A DNA stretch of 64,000 bases, from NCBI RefSeq assembly GCF_048544455.1, contig NC_133538.1, positions 253,442,491 through 253,506,490 of the forward strand, read 5' to 3'. The notes under the pieces are model-generated. The model saw nothing but the letters and a program-made list of their open reading frames with translations. It did no database searches and was not told the DNA's origin. This document shows, one piece after another, positions 31,335 to 41,148 of the stretch. The stretch's first letter is position 1. Every line of letters starts with the position of its first letter. The DNA comes from Silene latifolia. Taxonomy: Eukaryota; Streptophyta; Magnoliopsida; Caryophyllales; Caryophyllaceae. Position numbers and translations under genes: made by a program.

Positions 31335-32799
31335 TGATACGTGCAATTTATATAGACTATTTAGCCTTTTATTGCACGCAATTCTATGCCTTTTTGTATC
31401 GTTATGTATTGCAAAATGCTCCGAATTGGCTACTTTGTTTTGCTTTGTCTAATTTGCAGAAATGAACCCGAAAGTAGCGGAACCGCGCCTTATTCGTCCT
31501 GTTCAGCATGCATTATAAGGAGACAAGAATATTGGAGCGAGAGTCATGCCTTGGAAAACGTGAACGAAGGTCAAGGAAGCTGCCAAAGACGAGTTAGAGG
31601 CTGATATGATGGACACCCACTCGATCGAGAGGCTTTATGGTTCGATCGAGTGGTTTGGCTGGAATAAGTGGTCGATCGAGTGATTCCAAGAGCTCGATCT
31701 AAATGGCATTTATTGGATTTACACGATCGAGAGCTTTAAATGCTCGATCGAGTACATTGGCTGGAGAAGACCTCGATAGAGTGGTCTGAAATCACTCGAT
31801 CGAGGGGTTTTCTGTTATACACGGGTTTAATTAAGCCCGTGATAGTTTATTTTGTTAAGTATTACGCTTCCCTATATAAGGAAGTCGTAATTAGGTCATT
31901 AGGAGATCTTTCATACACTGTTTACTACCTCTTAAACTTCTAAATCTCTTAATTACTCTTTCTTTACTGCTTAATCTTTCAACCCTTTGTTTTGCTTTGT
32001 GGATTGATCTTTATGCCGGGTTCTTAAGATTGTAATCATTCTTCTACTCTTAATCTTAATACTTTGTTTGCATTAATATTTTGTACTTTCATTATTACTC
32101 TTGCCCTAGTCTTGTTTATGCTTGATTGTTATCGTTTCATTATGTCCCTAATTAGCATGCGTATTGTTATTATTGTTGACACCTCTAAGAACATGAGTAG
32201 CTAATTCTCTTTATGTTAGGACTAGGGAATCCATGGTAGGATTGTGACGATGTAGCGAATAGACTACATAATTTATATGTGAGAATTTCTCCCCATAGCA
32301 ATATAATTGTAACACTAATTTAGTTGAGTGCACGCTTCTAAATTACATTAATCTGGTTAACTTTACTCCTGGAACGGATGATTTGAATAATAGACCTTCT
32401 ATGAACAGTAGACTACCCTAATGAGGACGAAAGTTATGTTAGTGGAAATCTAGGGTAGAAAGTGGACCGGAAGGTCCTTTCCCTTATCCTTCTCACAGTA
32501 GATTGTCTAGGCTATTTGCAACTGATTCGATTGACTACCATGGTGAACCGAAATCCTGGCATACTTTCTCTTATTTGATCACTCTTATCGTATTTTCTTA
32601 TTTTTATTGCTCTTGCTTTATTTCTCTTTCCTTAAATTATTTTATAGTTTAGAAATCAAATTAAAACCCCCCATATTGTGACTTAAATAGACGGACCTTT
32701 AGACAGATATCTTTCCTCCCTGTGGAGAATCAACCCTACTTATCACTAGCTTCTGTTAGTATATTTAAGTTTATTTTTGGTACACGAATGACAGTATCA
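31335..32799 (+). repeat. Athila-like 3' LTR
   Basis: The LTR is 1465 bp, starting TGATACGTGC and ending ACAGTATCA, so its ends are the inverted repeat TGATAC/GTATCA. It follows a polypurine tract. A TATA-like TATATAAGG lies at about 31873-31881. The third TCGATCGA cluster lies at about 31620-31804, ending some 70 bp upstream of the TATA-like site. The 3' part (about 32640-32740) contains the CCCCCCATATTG and CCCTGTGGAGAATCAACCCT tracts common in Athila/Tat LTRs. Confidence 0.9.
31618..31806 (+). repeat. TCGATCGA palindrome cluster 3, U3 of Athila LTR
   Basis: Perfect cores lie near 31621, 31642, 31672, 31744 and 31796, with one-base variants near 31693, 31723 and 31772. Spacing is about 20-50 bp. 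The block lies between the LTR start and the TATA-like site, where promoter elements are expected. Confidence 0.9.
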
Positions 32800-35292
32800 A
32801 ATGATAAGACGGAAAAGGTTAGTCTAAGCGGTAAATAAGTAATCTACTAGTCCAAGGTACTCTCTAGCTCACACGTCTATACCCCATATAATGCACCTTC
32901 ACAAACCTTTCATTCATGTAAATACGAAAGCTACACACTCAGTAGGGAGTAACTCAAGGTTCTCCCAGCCACAAATTGTCGAAACAAACATAACAAAGAA
33001 TATAAACAGATAAGCACATTAAGTAAGATGTGAGTGACTTGAATCATCACTAAACATGGGATTCTTCATGTTTAAGACAACCAAGATAAGGCATAAGCAA
33101 CAACAAATAAATGGAGAAGGAAAATAAAGAAAGTAAACACGATGACTTAGCCACGAGCACGTATTCCAATGAGATATGACCGATGCAACCATCCAAATAA
33201 TTTAAGACCTTTACTACACTCATTAAATATAATTTTCCCTGGTACGACGACCCTAAAGATCATAGTAACACAGTCCTAGTCTAAACCTGGCCAGACTCTC
33301 GGGACAGAAAAGTTCCCGATTCGACATGCGGCAGAACAGTCCGCATCCAAGACTCGATCGATAGAATGGAAGTCGAGCACCCACATTCGACAGAACGTCA
33401 CGAAAGAGGCGGAAGAAATGAGATAAACTCGTACGTGGCGGAACAGCACAAGTAGGCATAAAGGTAAATCAAGCATATAAGATATCATTATCGCATTTTC
33501 ACAAGAATACGACTCCTCTCAAGTAGTTATTTAGAATAAATCATTCATACTTGTATTATATTAATAAGCATTTCATTTCATATATATACATGCCAGTTGG
33601 ACAAATTATAATAAGCGATAATGAACAATTTGCGTTATGTAAAATATGAGACGAAACGTAAATAACCACATGTGAATCATTCATAAGCCTACACCATAAT
33701 ATAGGATTGGCCCAATAACTACAAGTTATATGCAAGCCCAATTATAAAACATAACAAAAGCATAGAACAAAGGAAGAAGGAAACAAGGGGTGTAGCCATG
33801 CTATCCCAACCCGTGATCACCCATGCCCAGCCAGGCCAAGGCCACGCCGCCAACCCACGGCCAACCCAACTGCCCATCCAGCCTTGTCCACAGCCAGCCC
33901 CACGGTCAGCCCAGCCGTGGCCAACACCTCCAATAAATGGTCCAACACAGCACCCTAATAACTTACCGAAAATGCAACATTACATGTAAATAGCAAGACA
34001 AGTTCATGAGCATGTTTGAGACGGGAATTCACATCGACAATACTACTTATAGCAACCACCTACACACACCAAGTTGGCCACCATTAACCACCCAATAACA
34101 GCCCACATAACCACCCCCACGGCTGCCCATAACAGTCCCACACAACCCTCATTTCGACCACCCAAAACAGCCCCATAAAGCTACATAAAACTGTGCCAAA
34201 AACAGCCCTATCGAGACAACTTTAACACGAGTTTTTAAGCATATACAAAACGGAGCTTTTCCCACACAACAAGTAATAACGAAATGAATTTACATGTATA
34301 AAGAAAGCTCAAAACAGTCCCGAAATAATACATAAAATCGTTCCACATTTCAGCACCTACATCCGCCTTTCACGGCTCCAAAACAACATGAAAAACAGTC
34401 CGTTTCGAGTCCATATTAAAACAACATTGAAAGCAAGGTTGAGACGGAAATAAAGCATAATTAACCCATGAATAACAACAACTAAGTTTCTCCCAACATT
34501 ACTTGAAATTGTCATGTAAAAACAGTCCATTCAACCACCTTTTGAGACGGAAATTCACCCGACAAAACACACCCTCCATACCCGAAAAAATACATGGAAG
34601 ATGCAAGCTAAGGAACTACTTCAAATAAGCATGTAAAATGACTAATAAATCCACACATCCAACCACACATATGAGGTAAGCATAAAGAACCAAACTTTAT
34701 GACAAATAAGAGTGAAAACCGAAACAAAGGGGTGAAATTTTGACACTTTGTCAAGTAGCCTATCACCGTTACTTCGAAAGCTCTCTAATATTCAAGTGAA
34801 TGGTCCACAATGTAAGAATATCTCTCTAGGTCTTCAAATTCTTCACCTAGAAGCAAGGAAACGGAATGTTAAAGCTAAAAACCGAAACTCTTGTAAGATG
34901 GGGTCATTTCCAAACCATCACAAGAGTGAAACTTTCTTACCTAGAAAGTTGAAGGACGGAAAGGGGAAGAGAATGGCGCAAAAATCAATGAGAACGGTCG
35001 AGAAATGAAGGAGAAATCTAGGTTTGAAGGGGGAGTGTCAATGGTGTTTCCATGCTTGTTGTTGCTATGAGTGTATGACCGAAAATAGAAAGGAGAAAGA
35101 GGAAGTGGACGGATGAGTATGTGAGAGAGAGGGAATAAAAAAAAGATTATTTAAGTGAGGTGAAAACAGGTAGGTGTGTTGTCAACTTGTGGTTTGTCCG
35201 GATTGTCCGGATTAATCAATTCTCACAAGAGAAATGTGACAGTCTTTTACTAGACGGAAATACGTCTCAAGTCTACTATAACTTAAGACGGA

Positions 35293-35293
35293 A

Positions 35294-35331
<38 letters not shown>
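35293..35331. repeat. (ATT)n microsatellite
   Basis: About 13 uninterrupted ATT/TTA units; the stretch ends in ACTACTA before the TA tract. Confidence 0.95.
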
Positions 35332-35340
35332 TACTATCCG

Positions 35341-35343
<3 letters not shown>

Positions 35344-35427
<84 letters not shown>
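35344..35427. repeat. (TA)n microsatellite
   Basis: About 42 uninterrupted TA units. Length in the assembly may be unreliable for such a tract. Confidence 0.96.
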
Positions 35428-35432
<5 letters not shown>

Positions 35433-35599
35433 AAACTAAGCCATAAAAATATAATTTGTATAAAAATTATGCTTAAAAATATAATTAATTAAATTAAGTA
35501 ATTTAAAATATATAAACTAGTCAGATTATAATCCTATCAATGGACCTTTTCAAGGGGTACTCCCACCCGAATAACGTCTTGATTCGGTGGAGTATTACA

Positions 35600-36316
35600 G
35601 TTGTTGGAGTGTAGTTGGTCAAATTGGTCGGTCAAGTGTTTTTAATGCACGATGACGTTACTAAAAAATGTGTAAGGCTCATGTTTTGGATCGCTAGGTC
35701 CAAAACATACGTCAGTTTTTGACTTAAGAAGTCAAAGTCTAGAATCTTAAGGGAGAAAAGAAGGAGCGGACTCTAGGGTATCTTCAAATGAGGCACGAAG
35801 GGGGGTATTTATAGAAGATTGTATGGTATTGGTTGCTTGGTGTTGTTTTGAGGCTACGTGACTTAGGAAGAGCCCCTTTCGGCGCGAGCATAGCTGCGAC
35901 ACAAGGGGTGTGTGGTCCTTTTCGCAAATTTGGATTTTCTCTTTTGTTATATCCTATATTTTGTTGGTTGTGTTTTGTAGTGCTTACCTTAATACCGCGT
36001 AACTTGGTATTTAGGTGTTATTTAGTGTGGGGTTTTTTTTGTATGTTTGACTCTGGTTGAGTTGGGTTGAGTCGGGATTCGAATTTTGAGACAGTTTTGG
36101 GCTCGGAGTCATTTTTTACTGTAATTGGTGTCATTCCGACGCCGTCATCATGCATAAAATATTCTAGGTATTTTTAAATTATTTTGGAAAGTGTTTCATT
36201 ATCGAAATCGATTTTCTAACTCTCTGCTGTACCGGCATGCTGAATGTCAATTAGACATTGTGATTCCGAGACATGTTGTAGTCCGTTAATCGTCGGGTGT
36301 TTATTGGGATTCTACA
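35600..36316 (-). repeat. Possible minus-strand gypsy-type LTR
   Basis: Read on the minus strand, the block starts TGTAGAATCCC at about 36316. It carries a TATA box (CTATAAATACCCC, plus-strand 35803-35815) and ends near ACTCCAACA at about 35600, next to another TGTAATACTCC start. The TG...CA layout and TATA position fit an LTR. No partner LTR or coding region is seen, so this remains tentative. Confidence 0.4.
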
Positions 36317-36864
36317 AATACCAGCTAACTACAATAGCAAAATTTTGTTTTAAGTCCAACAACAAACTCATAAATAAACAATAAAATGGAAACGATTTGA
36401 GTACATTTGAATTAAAATAAATTAGGTTGAAAAAAACATGCATTTTTTTTTTTGAAAGGTGAAAAAAACATGCATTTTGTAACATATGACTTCTATTATT
36501 CAGCTAGGTACACTTTATATAACCAACATTTGATTAATCACTTAGAAATTTTTTTATAACAAAAGCCTTAATGTACTTTTCATGTAGAGCATGTTGGATT
36601 TAGTGGTGAATTTATTGTGTTTTAGCGTGCTACATTTACTGATATGTAAATTTCATGTAGAGCATGTTGGATTTAGTGGCGAATTTATTGTGTTTTAGCG
36701 TGCTACATTTACTAATATGTAAAAAAAAAATGGTGTTTAAGTAAGTGGAATGCAAAAAACAAGTCAGATAAATGCGGAATTATCCAAAAAAAACGCCCAA
36801 GTCAAGACACAAATAAATCAAAATAATAGTAGTTTCAAATTATATTAATCATTAATAATAGATC
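36317..36864. other. AT-rich intergenic DNA with a tandem duplication
   Basis: No coding sequence. Two adjacent copies of a 73-bp unit lie at 36581-36653 and 36654-36726, differing at only a few bases. Confidence 0.7.
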
Positions 36865-38134
36865 CATTTTTATACTTTTTTTTTTTTGGCAAAAAGGTAT
36901 CATTTCATTTCATAAAAGAAAGGAAACTACAATTTGTAAGAAATAATCACTAAACAACCCTTAAACTAGGTACACAAACTCCCCACCATAGATGAGAAAT
37001 GTTTGTGCTTACTAAGCATGTACATTCTTACACTCACTACAAACTTCACATCATTAATAATAGCTAGAGCAAGTGACTCCTTTTGATGAAAAATTCGACT
37101 CTTTCTTTCATGCCAGATTTTGTAAACCGCAGCAACAAGAGTGATTTTAAACCAAATTGTTCTCCAATCTTTGTTATCCGCTTGTTGATAAATCCACTGT
37201 AATTCAGTCACCAAGTCTCGTGGTTGATGGCTCAAACGCAACCAAGATAAGAGCCCTGACCAAATTGTCATAGAGAAAGGACAGCCAAAAAACAAATACT
37301 GATGGTCTTCCTGAGCCTGTTTGCACAGACAGCACCTGTTAGCCAAATGAAATCCTCTAACCTGCAGATTATCCACACTAGCTAACTTAAGCTGAACAGC
37401 AAGAGAAGCTATAATTCTATGGCTGGGAATTATTTTTGGATGAAGCAGCACAGAGTACCAATCCTCTTGCACAGGCGCAACAATAAGATAGTCATATAAC
37501 TTGCTGAAATGCAGCTTCTGACCAGTAATGCAGGAATTCAACAAAAAATTTGCTGCTTGAAGTGAACCAGCTTTAGCTATCAGATAGTCTCTAGCATCAA
37601 GGATGTCTTTAAAGTTGGAAGAATATTGAGCTTTACACTGAACAGTCCAGATACTGTCCTGCTTCAGCACATAAGCCTGATGGCATTACACCCACAGACC
37701 CTGGCCATCTGCTGAAAGAGATCTAGTCCAGTTCAGCGGCAGAGTTATGTTCCACTTTTCAAGATCTTTGATGTTGAAGCCTCCTCTATCCCAAGGAGCA
37801 CAAATATTGGCCCATCTTTGAAAAACAATCCTTCTGTTCCCCTCAGGTATCCCCCCAATTTTTTTTTTTTTTGCAGAGCCTGTTGATCTTTTTCACCACC
37901 TCTTTAGGAACCAGACAACTGGAACACCAAAAATTCTCAAGTCTAAATACCACAGCATTGATAAGCTGTATTTTACCAGCATAAGAAAGTAGGTTTGTTG
38001 TCCAATGTTGTATAGAATACTGAATCTTAGTGATAAGGGGATCAAACATAGTAGCAACATATCTGGAAGGGCACAAAGGCATTCCTAGATACCTGAAAGG
38101 GAAATTTCTTCCAGAGCCTGTCATTTTTATACTT
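36865..38134 (-). mobile_element. 5'-truncated LINE (L1-type) with 13-bp target duplication
   Basis: The insertion at 36878-38121 is flanked by CATTTTTATACTT at 36865-36877 and 38122-38134. On the minus strand it ends in a poly(A) tail (plus-strand T run to 36887). It is truncated at the 5' side inside the reverse transcriptase, the usual outcome of target-primed reverse transcription. Confidence 0.93.
36966..38121 (-). pseudogene. LINE ORF2 fragment: RT C-terminus and zf-RVT domain
   Basis: Reading on the minus strand from 38121: FRYLGMPLCPSRYVATMFDP and WTTNLLSYAGKIQLINAVVF match the C-terminal reverse transcriptase of plant L1-type LINEs. An expanded A run (plus 37858-37872) disrupts the frame after INRLCK. 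WANICAPWDRGGFNIKDLEKWN follows in frame with the next part. A TGA/TAA-type stop lies near 37676. The final part (37670-36966) carries the zinc-binding domain in reverse transcriptase: CCLCKQAQEDHQYLFFGCPFS. The endonuclease and most of the RT are missing, so the copy is dead. Confidence 0.9.
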
Positions 38135-38369
38135 AATTGCACTTATAAATAATAAAACTGGTGATTACTGTTTATAAGAATTTATAAAAAATAAAACTAG
38201 TGTTTAACGATACATAAGCATCGCGACAAAAATAAACTTAAGTCAATCATAATAAAACTATTTAATGAGAATTTTAAAGTGAAAGCAGTTTTTTTTATGT
38301 GGGATAAAAATATAGGTATAAAAGTAGTGGCCAATGTGGTGTAGTTACTGACACCATATGTAGTTGGAC

Positions 38370-38690
38370 CTGATAAATGGGTTATTCGGATCGGGTCATT
38401 TCGGATCTAGTGTTTTTTGGGTCAACATGTTCTCGGGTCACTTTTGGGTCGGGTCACTTTTGGGTTGGGTCACTTCGGATCGGGTCATTTTGGGTCGGGT
38501 CGTTTGGGTTATTTCGGATCATGATTTTGCATTAATTCACTCATTTCGAGACATTTTAATTCAATCGGGTCATTTTGGGTCACTCAAGTTGGGTTACTTC
38601 GGGTCGGGTCACTTTCGAGTCGCGTCTCTTCGGGTCTTTCAGGTCGTTTTCTGGTCTCCGATCAACTTTATTGAGTCGGGTCAGCTTTGC
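38370..38690. repeat. GGGTC(A/G) minisatellite
   Basis: Degenerate units of roughly 10-20 bp built from CGGGTCA, CATTTTGGGTC and CACTTTTGGGT repeat across about 320 bp. It is strongly G+T rich on the plus strand, unlike its AT-rich surroundings. Confidence 0.85.
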
Positions 38691-38950
38691 CAAGTCTAGC
38701 TGCAGTTAATTTATAAGTGTTATCCTAAAAAAATAAAGCAACTAGATCATTACTCAATATACAATTCTCCTATCTTTCACTATAACTCAGCATATAACCA
38801 TTCATAAACTAATCACTTCCAGTTTTCCTATCTTTTACTGCCAGGACTATATCACGCATGGAAAAGGGTAATTCATCAAGAACAACTGGCAAGAAGAGAA
38901 AACTACATGGAAGGCAGCCAGAAAACAATATATTTTCTTTGAGTTTAATA

Positions 38951-39037
38951 CTTCTTCCGTCCTAGTCAATAGTTATCTATTGTCTTTTTATGTGAGGGAA
39001 AATTCAATCATAGATAAACTATTGACTAGAACAGATG
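38951..39037. mobile_element. Stowaway-like MITE
   Basis: An element of about 87 bp is flanked by TA (38949-38950 and 39038-39039). The ends are CTTCTTCCGTCC and, inverted, CATCTGTTC. Inner arms share CTAGTCAATAGTT, so almost the whole element can fold into one hairpin. Size, TA duplication and the CCGTCC-type end fit Stowaway (Tc1/mariner) MITEs. Confidence 0.75.
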
Positions 39038-39373
39038 TAATACAATTTTTCTATTACTTTATCATAGTTTAAAGTGGTTTTTACAATAATACATTTAAAT
39101 AGGGAAATATGACTTATCTTATATGATTGCATCATTGTTATAAATAGCTGCGAAGTAACAATGCAAACTGCAAGTAAAAAAAATAAGCTTATCATTATAG
39201 TAAATTAATGAAAAATATCATAAAATTGTACAAATTTCCATTTAATAATATGTACTAATTAATCTTAATGAGAGATAAAAATTACATCATTCTATAGGTT
39301 TTTAAATTAGACTATCCTACATGTATGAAAAGGCATCTTTTAATAGTGCAAAAAGGAGATAGACAGTATTTAC

Positions 39374-39593
39374 CTTTTAATATTAACACTTGATAATGTG
39401 CACCCATTTCAGTTGTAGTATAGGAATGTATCTCATTTGTGAGACATCTGAAATTAAAATAGCAAAAAAATTAGTGCAAGTAAAAGCATTAGCATAATAG
39501 AGATCTCAAATTTTGATAGATGGGATACTTAGCTTAAGCTGACTTACCAAATTTGATTGTATCACTGTCGAAAAGAAGTGCTGCATTTGCAAT
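39374..39593 (-). other. Two possible orphan exons of an unknown host gene
   Basis: On the minus strand 39548-39593 (46 nt) is bounded by TTTCAG and GTAAGT and reads IANAALLFDSDTIKF. 39374-39447 (74 nt) is bounded by TTTCAG and GTAAAT. Joining them keeps one frame open until a stop near the end of the second exon. An LTR inserted at 39621, just upstream, would have cut the gene. I do not recognise the peptide; the splice signals are short and may be chance. Confidence 0.25.
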
Positions 39594-39620
39594 CTGAAAG
39601 TAAAGAAATTATAGGGTTAT

Positions 39621-41148
39621 TGATAGGTCGTTATGTCGTCACTAAATCCTATCAAACAATATATCACCCAACAAACAACTTAGCAAGTAGTAAGTAGGGA
39701 TCGAACCCGAAAGACGGTTAACAACCAATATAAGTGTTGCAACGTAAGGTACTTGTAATAGTGTCAAGGGTGTCACAATTGATTGGTATAAGATGAGTGG
39801 AACAACTATAACTAAAACAATGGAAATAAAATGTAAACAAAATAAAAACAAGAGCAAGTAAATGAAATAAGGGTGAAATCAATATGAGAAAAACACTAGA
39901 GTGTCATGGGTTCATAGGAGTGATTAAATGGTAAATCTAATGGGTATGAGTTTGGTTTGGTCAAGATCATGGTATAGTAGAGCCAGAACTTTTGGTCCTG
40001 CAACTCAAAGGTCGAGTCGGGTTAGCTTCCGCATACACCCGGTCTTCCCACTAACTTAGTGCATGATCTATAAATCCCCGAGGCTTCCGATCTTACGGGT
40101 TTTATAGAATAGGTTGAGAATCATGCTAGGTTGTCAATCAAGCATTTCATCAAACATAACATGCGCACTAGGCTAGAACTTACAACAACAATTTAATCAA
40201 CCAAATTAACTCATGAAGTATGGATCTACCCTTTAATCATTCCCCCTAATCCCCCATTAACCCTAGCTAGGAGACTACTCACTCATTATCATGTTGACCA
40301 TGCAAATAATGTTGTCAAGCATCATAGCAATAGTAAACATGATTAACAATGTAAGGAAATAACAATGATTAATAAGAAATAAAGTAGAGATTAACGAATT
40401 ATACAAAACTTAAGAAGACGAACAATAATGATGAAGAGTAAAATAGAAGAAACCTTTTGATCGATTAATGAAGAATTGTCAACTTCTTCAATTACAGCCC
40501 AAGAATTCTTCGATAACAAGACTAGATTTAAGAAATATTGTGCAAAGATTAAGCTAATTGAAAGATTAAGATGATAATTAAAGTAGTTGTTCCTAATTAT
40601 CCCTCTAATAATGTCTATAAACCGTAATGGAATGAGGGGTATTTATATTAATCACAAGGTTACAAGGCTAGTTAAGTAAATATACTTATAATCCAAAGGC
40701 GAAGAAATAGTGCCCCGCTCGGGTTGGTAGTTGAACATGGGTACATTGCATGAGAACCCGCCCGGGTTAGGGTGTTGCTCGCCCGGGTTGGTAGTCTGCT
40801 CTCCCGAGCTGCTCTGGGAAATCCTTCCTTCTTCAATTGCTGCTTCATAACCCGTAGGGGATGGCCCTAGGTTGTGGGGCCTGACTTCTTTTGCATCAAA
40901 ATCATGCCACGGCCTTTAGTTTCCATCTCCTCTTTATGCTTGGTCATTAGTACCGTCAATTTAGCTCCTAAATGCTCCATAAATGCATGAGTTCCGCCTA
41001 TTTTGCTTCCTTTCCTACAAATGGGCTAAAAGTTTATAGAAAATCTAATAGGAAGCCAAAGATGCCGAAATGACCCTAATAATTACAAAAAAGCATGAGA
41101 AATGGAGTTCGAAATAGGGTTAAAAGTGCGCTAAAATGAACCGCATCA
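39621..41148 (-). repeat. Minus-strand Athila/Tat-like LTR A
   Basis: On the minus strand it starts TGATGCGGTTCATT (41148) and ends ACGACCTATCA (39621). It is preceded by the purine tract GATTTGGGGATAT (rc of about 41149-41161). A TATA box lies at about 40640 (rc TATAAATACCCC). It is homologous to LTR B. It is the 3' LTR of an element whose internal region extends rightwards. Confidence 0.82.

Larger units (their letters stand above)
1..32799 (+). mobile_element. Athila-like Ty3/gypsy element, 5' end outside window, split by a copia insertion
   Basis: The element runs from inside gag at the left edge to a 3' LTR at 31335-32799, with 7145-31011 being a later copia insertion. In order it has gag, a repeat-rich linker, an aspartic protease, an internal noncoding block, an Athila-type 3' ORF, a long 3' untranslated region, a polypurine tract and the LTR. 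Reverse transcriptase, RNase H and integrase are absent between the protease stop at 3008 and the 3' ORF. The element is therefore non-autonomous. The 5' LTR and target duplication lie outside the window, so completeness cannot be judged. Confidence 0.82.
32800..35597. other. Unassigned noncoding DNA, probably decayed LTR-element sequence
   Basis: No convincing coding sequence. One isolated TCGATCGA lies at about 33354. Repeated phrases such as GAGACGGAAATTCAC and AACAGCCC(A/T) recur between 33900 and 34570. On the minus strand, about 35130 down to 34930 reads as a C/T-rich leader followed by AGGTAAGAAAG, like the leader of an LTR element whose start could be TGTAATACTCC at about 35598. No primer binding site was found, so this is tentative. 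Confidence 0.35.

Noticed and set aside
32100-32600. Possible host gene in the Athila LTR region
   Set aside because: No open frame of note; the stretch lies within TGATAC/GTATCA LTR borders.
33795-33990. Proline-rich 63-codon ORF
   Set aside because: Low-complexity C/A-rich DNA (CCAACCC, CAGCCC words) with no start context or domain.
35160-35432. ORF of 90 codons ending in a run of Tyr-Ile
   Set aside because: It is a translation of the ATT and TA microsatellites.
39690-39720. B-box-like GGGATCGAACCCG in LTR A
   Set aside because: No tRNA fold around it; the same phrase is common near the ends of Athila/Tat LTRs.
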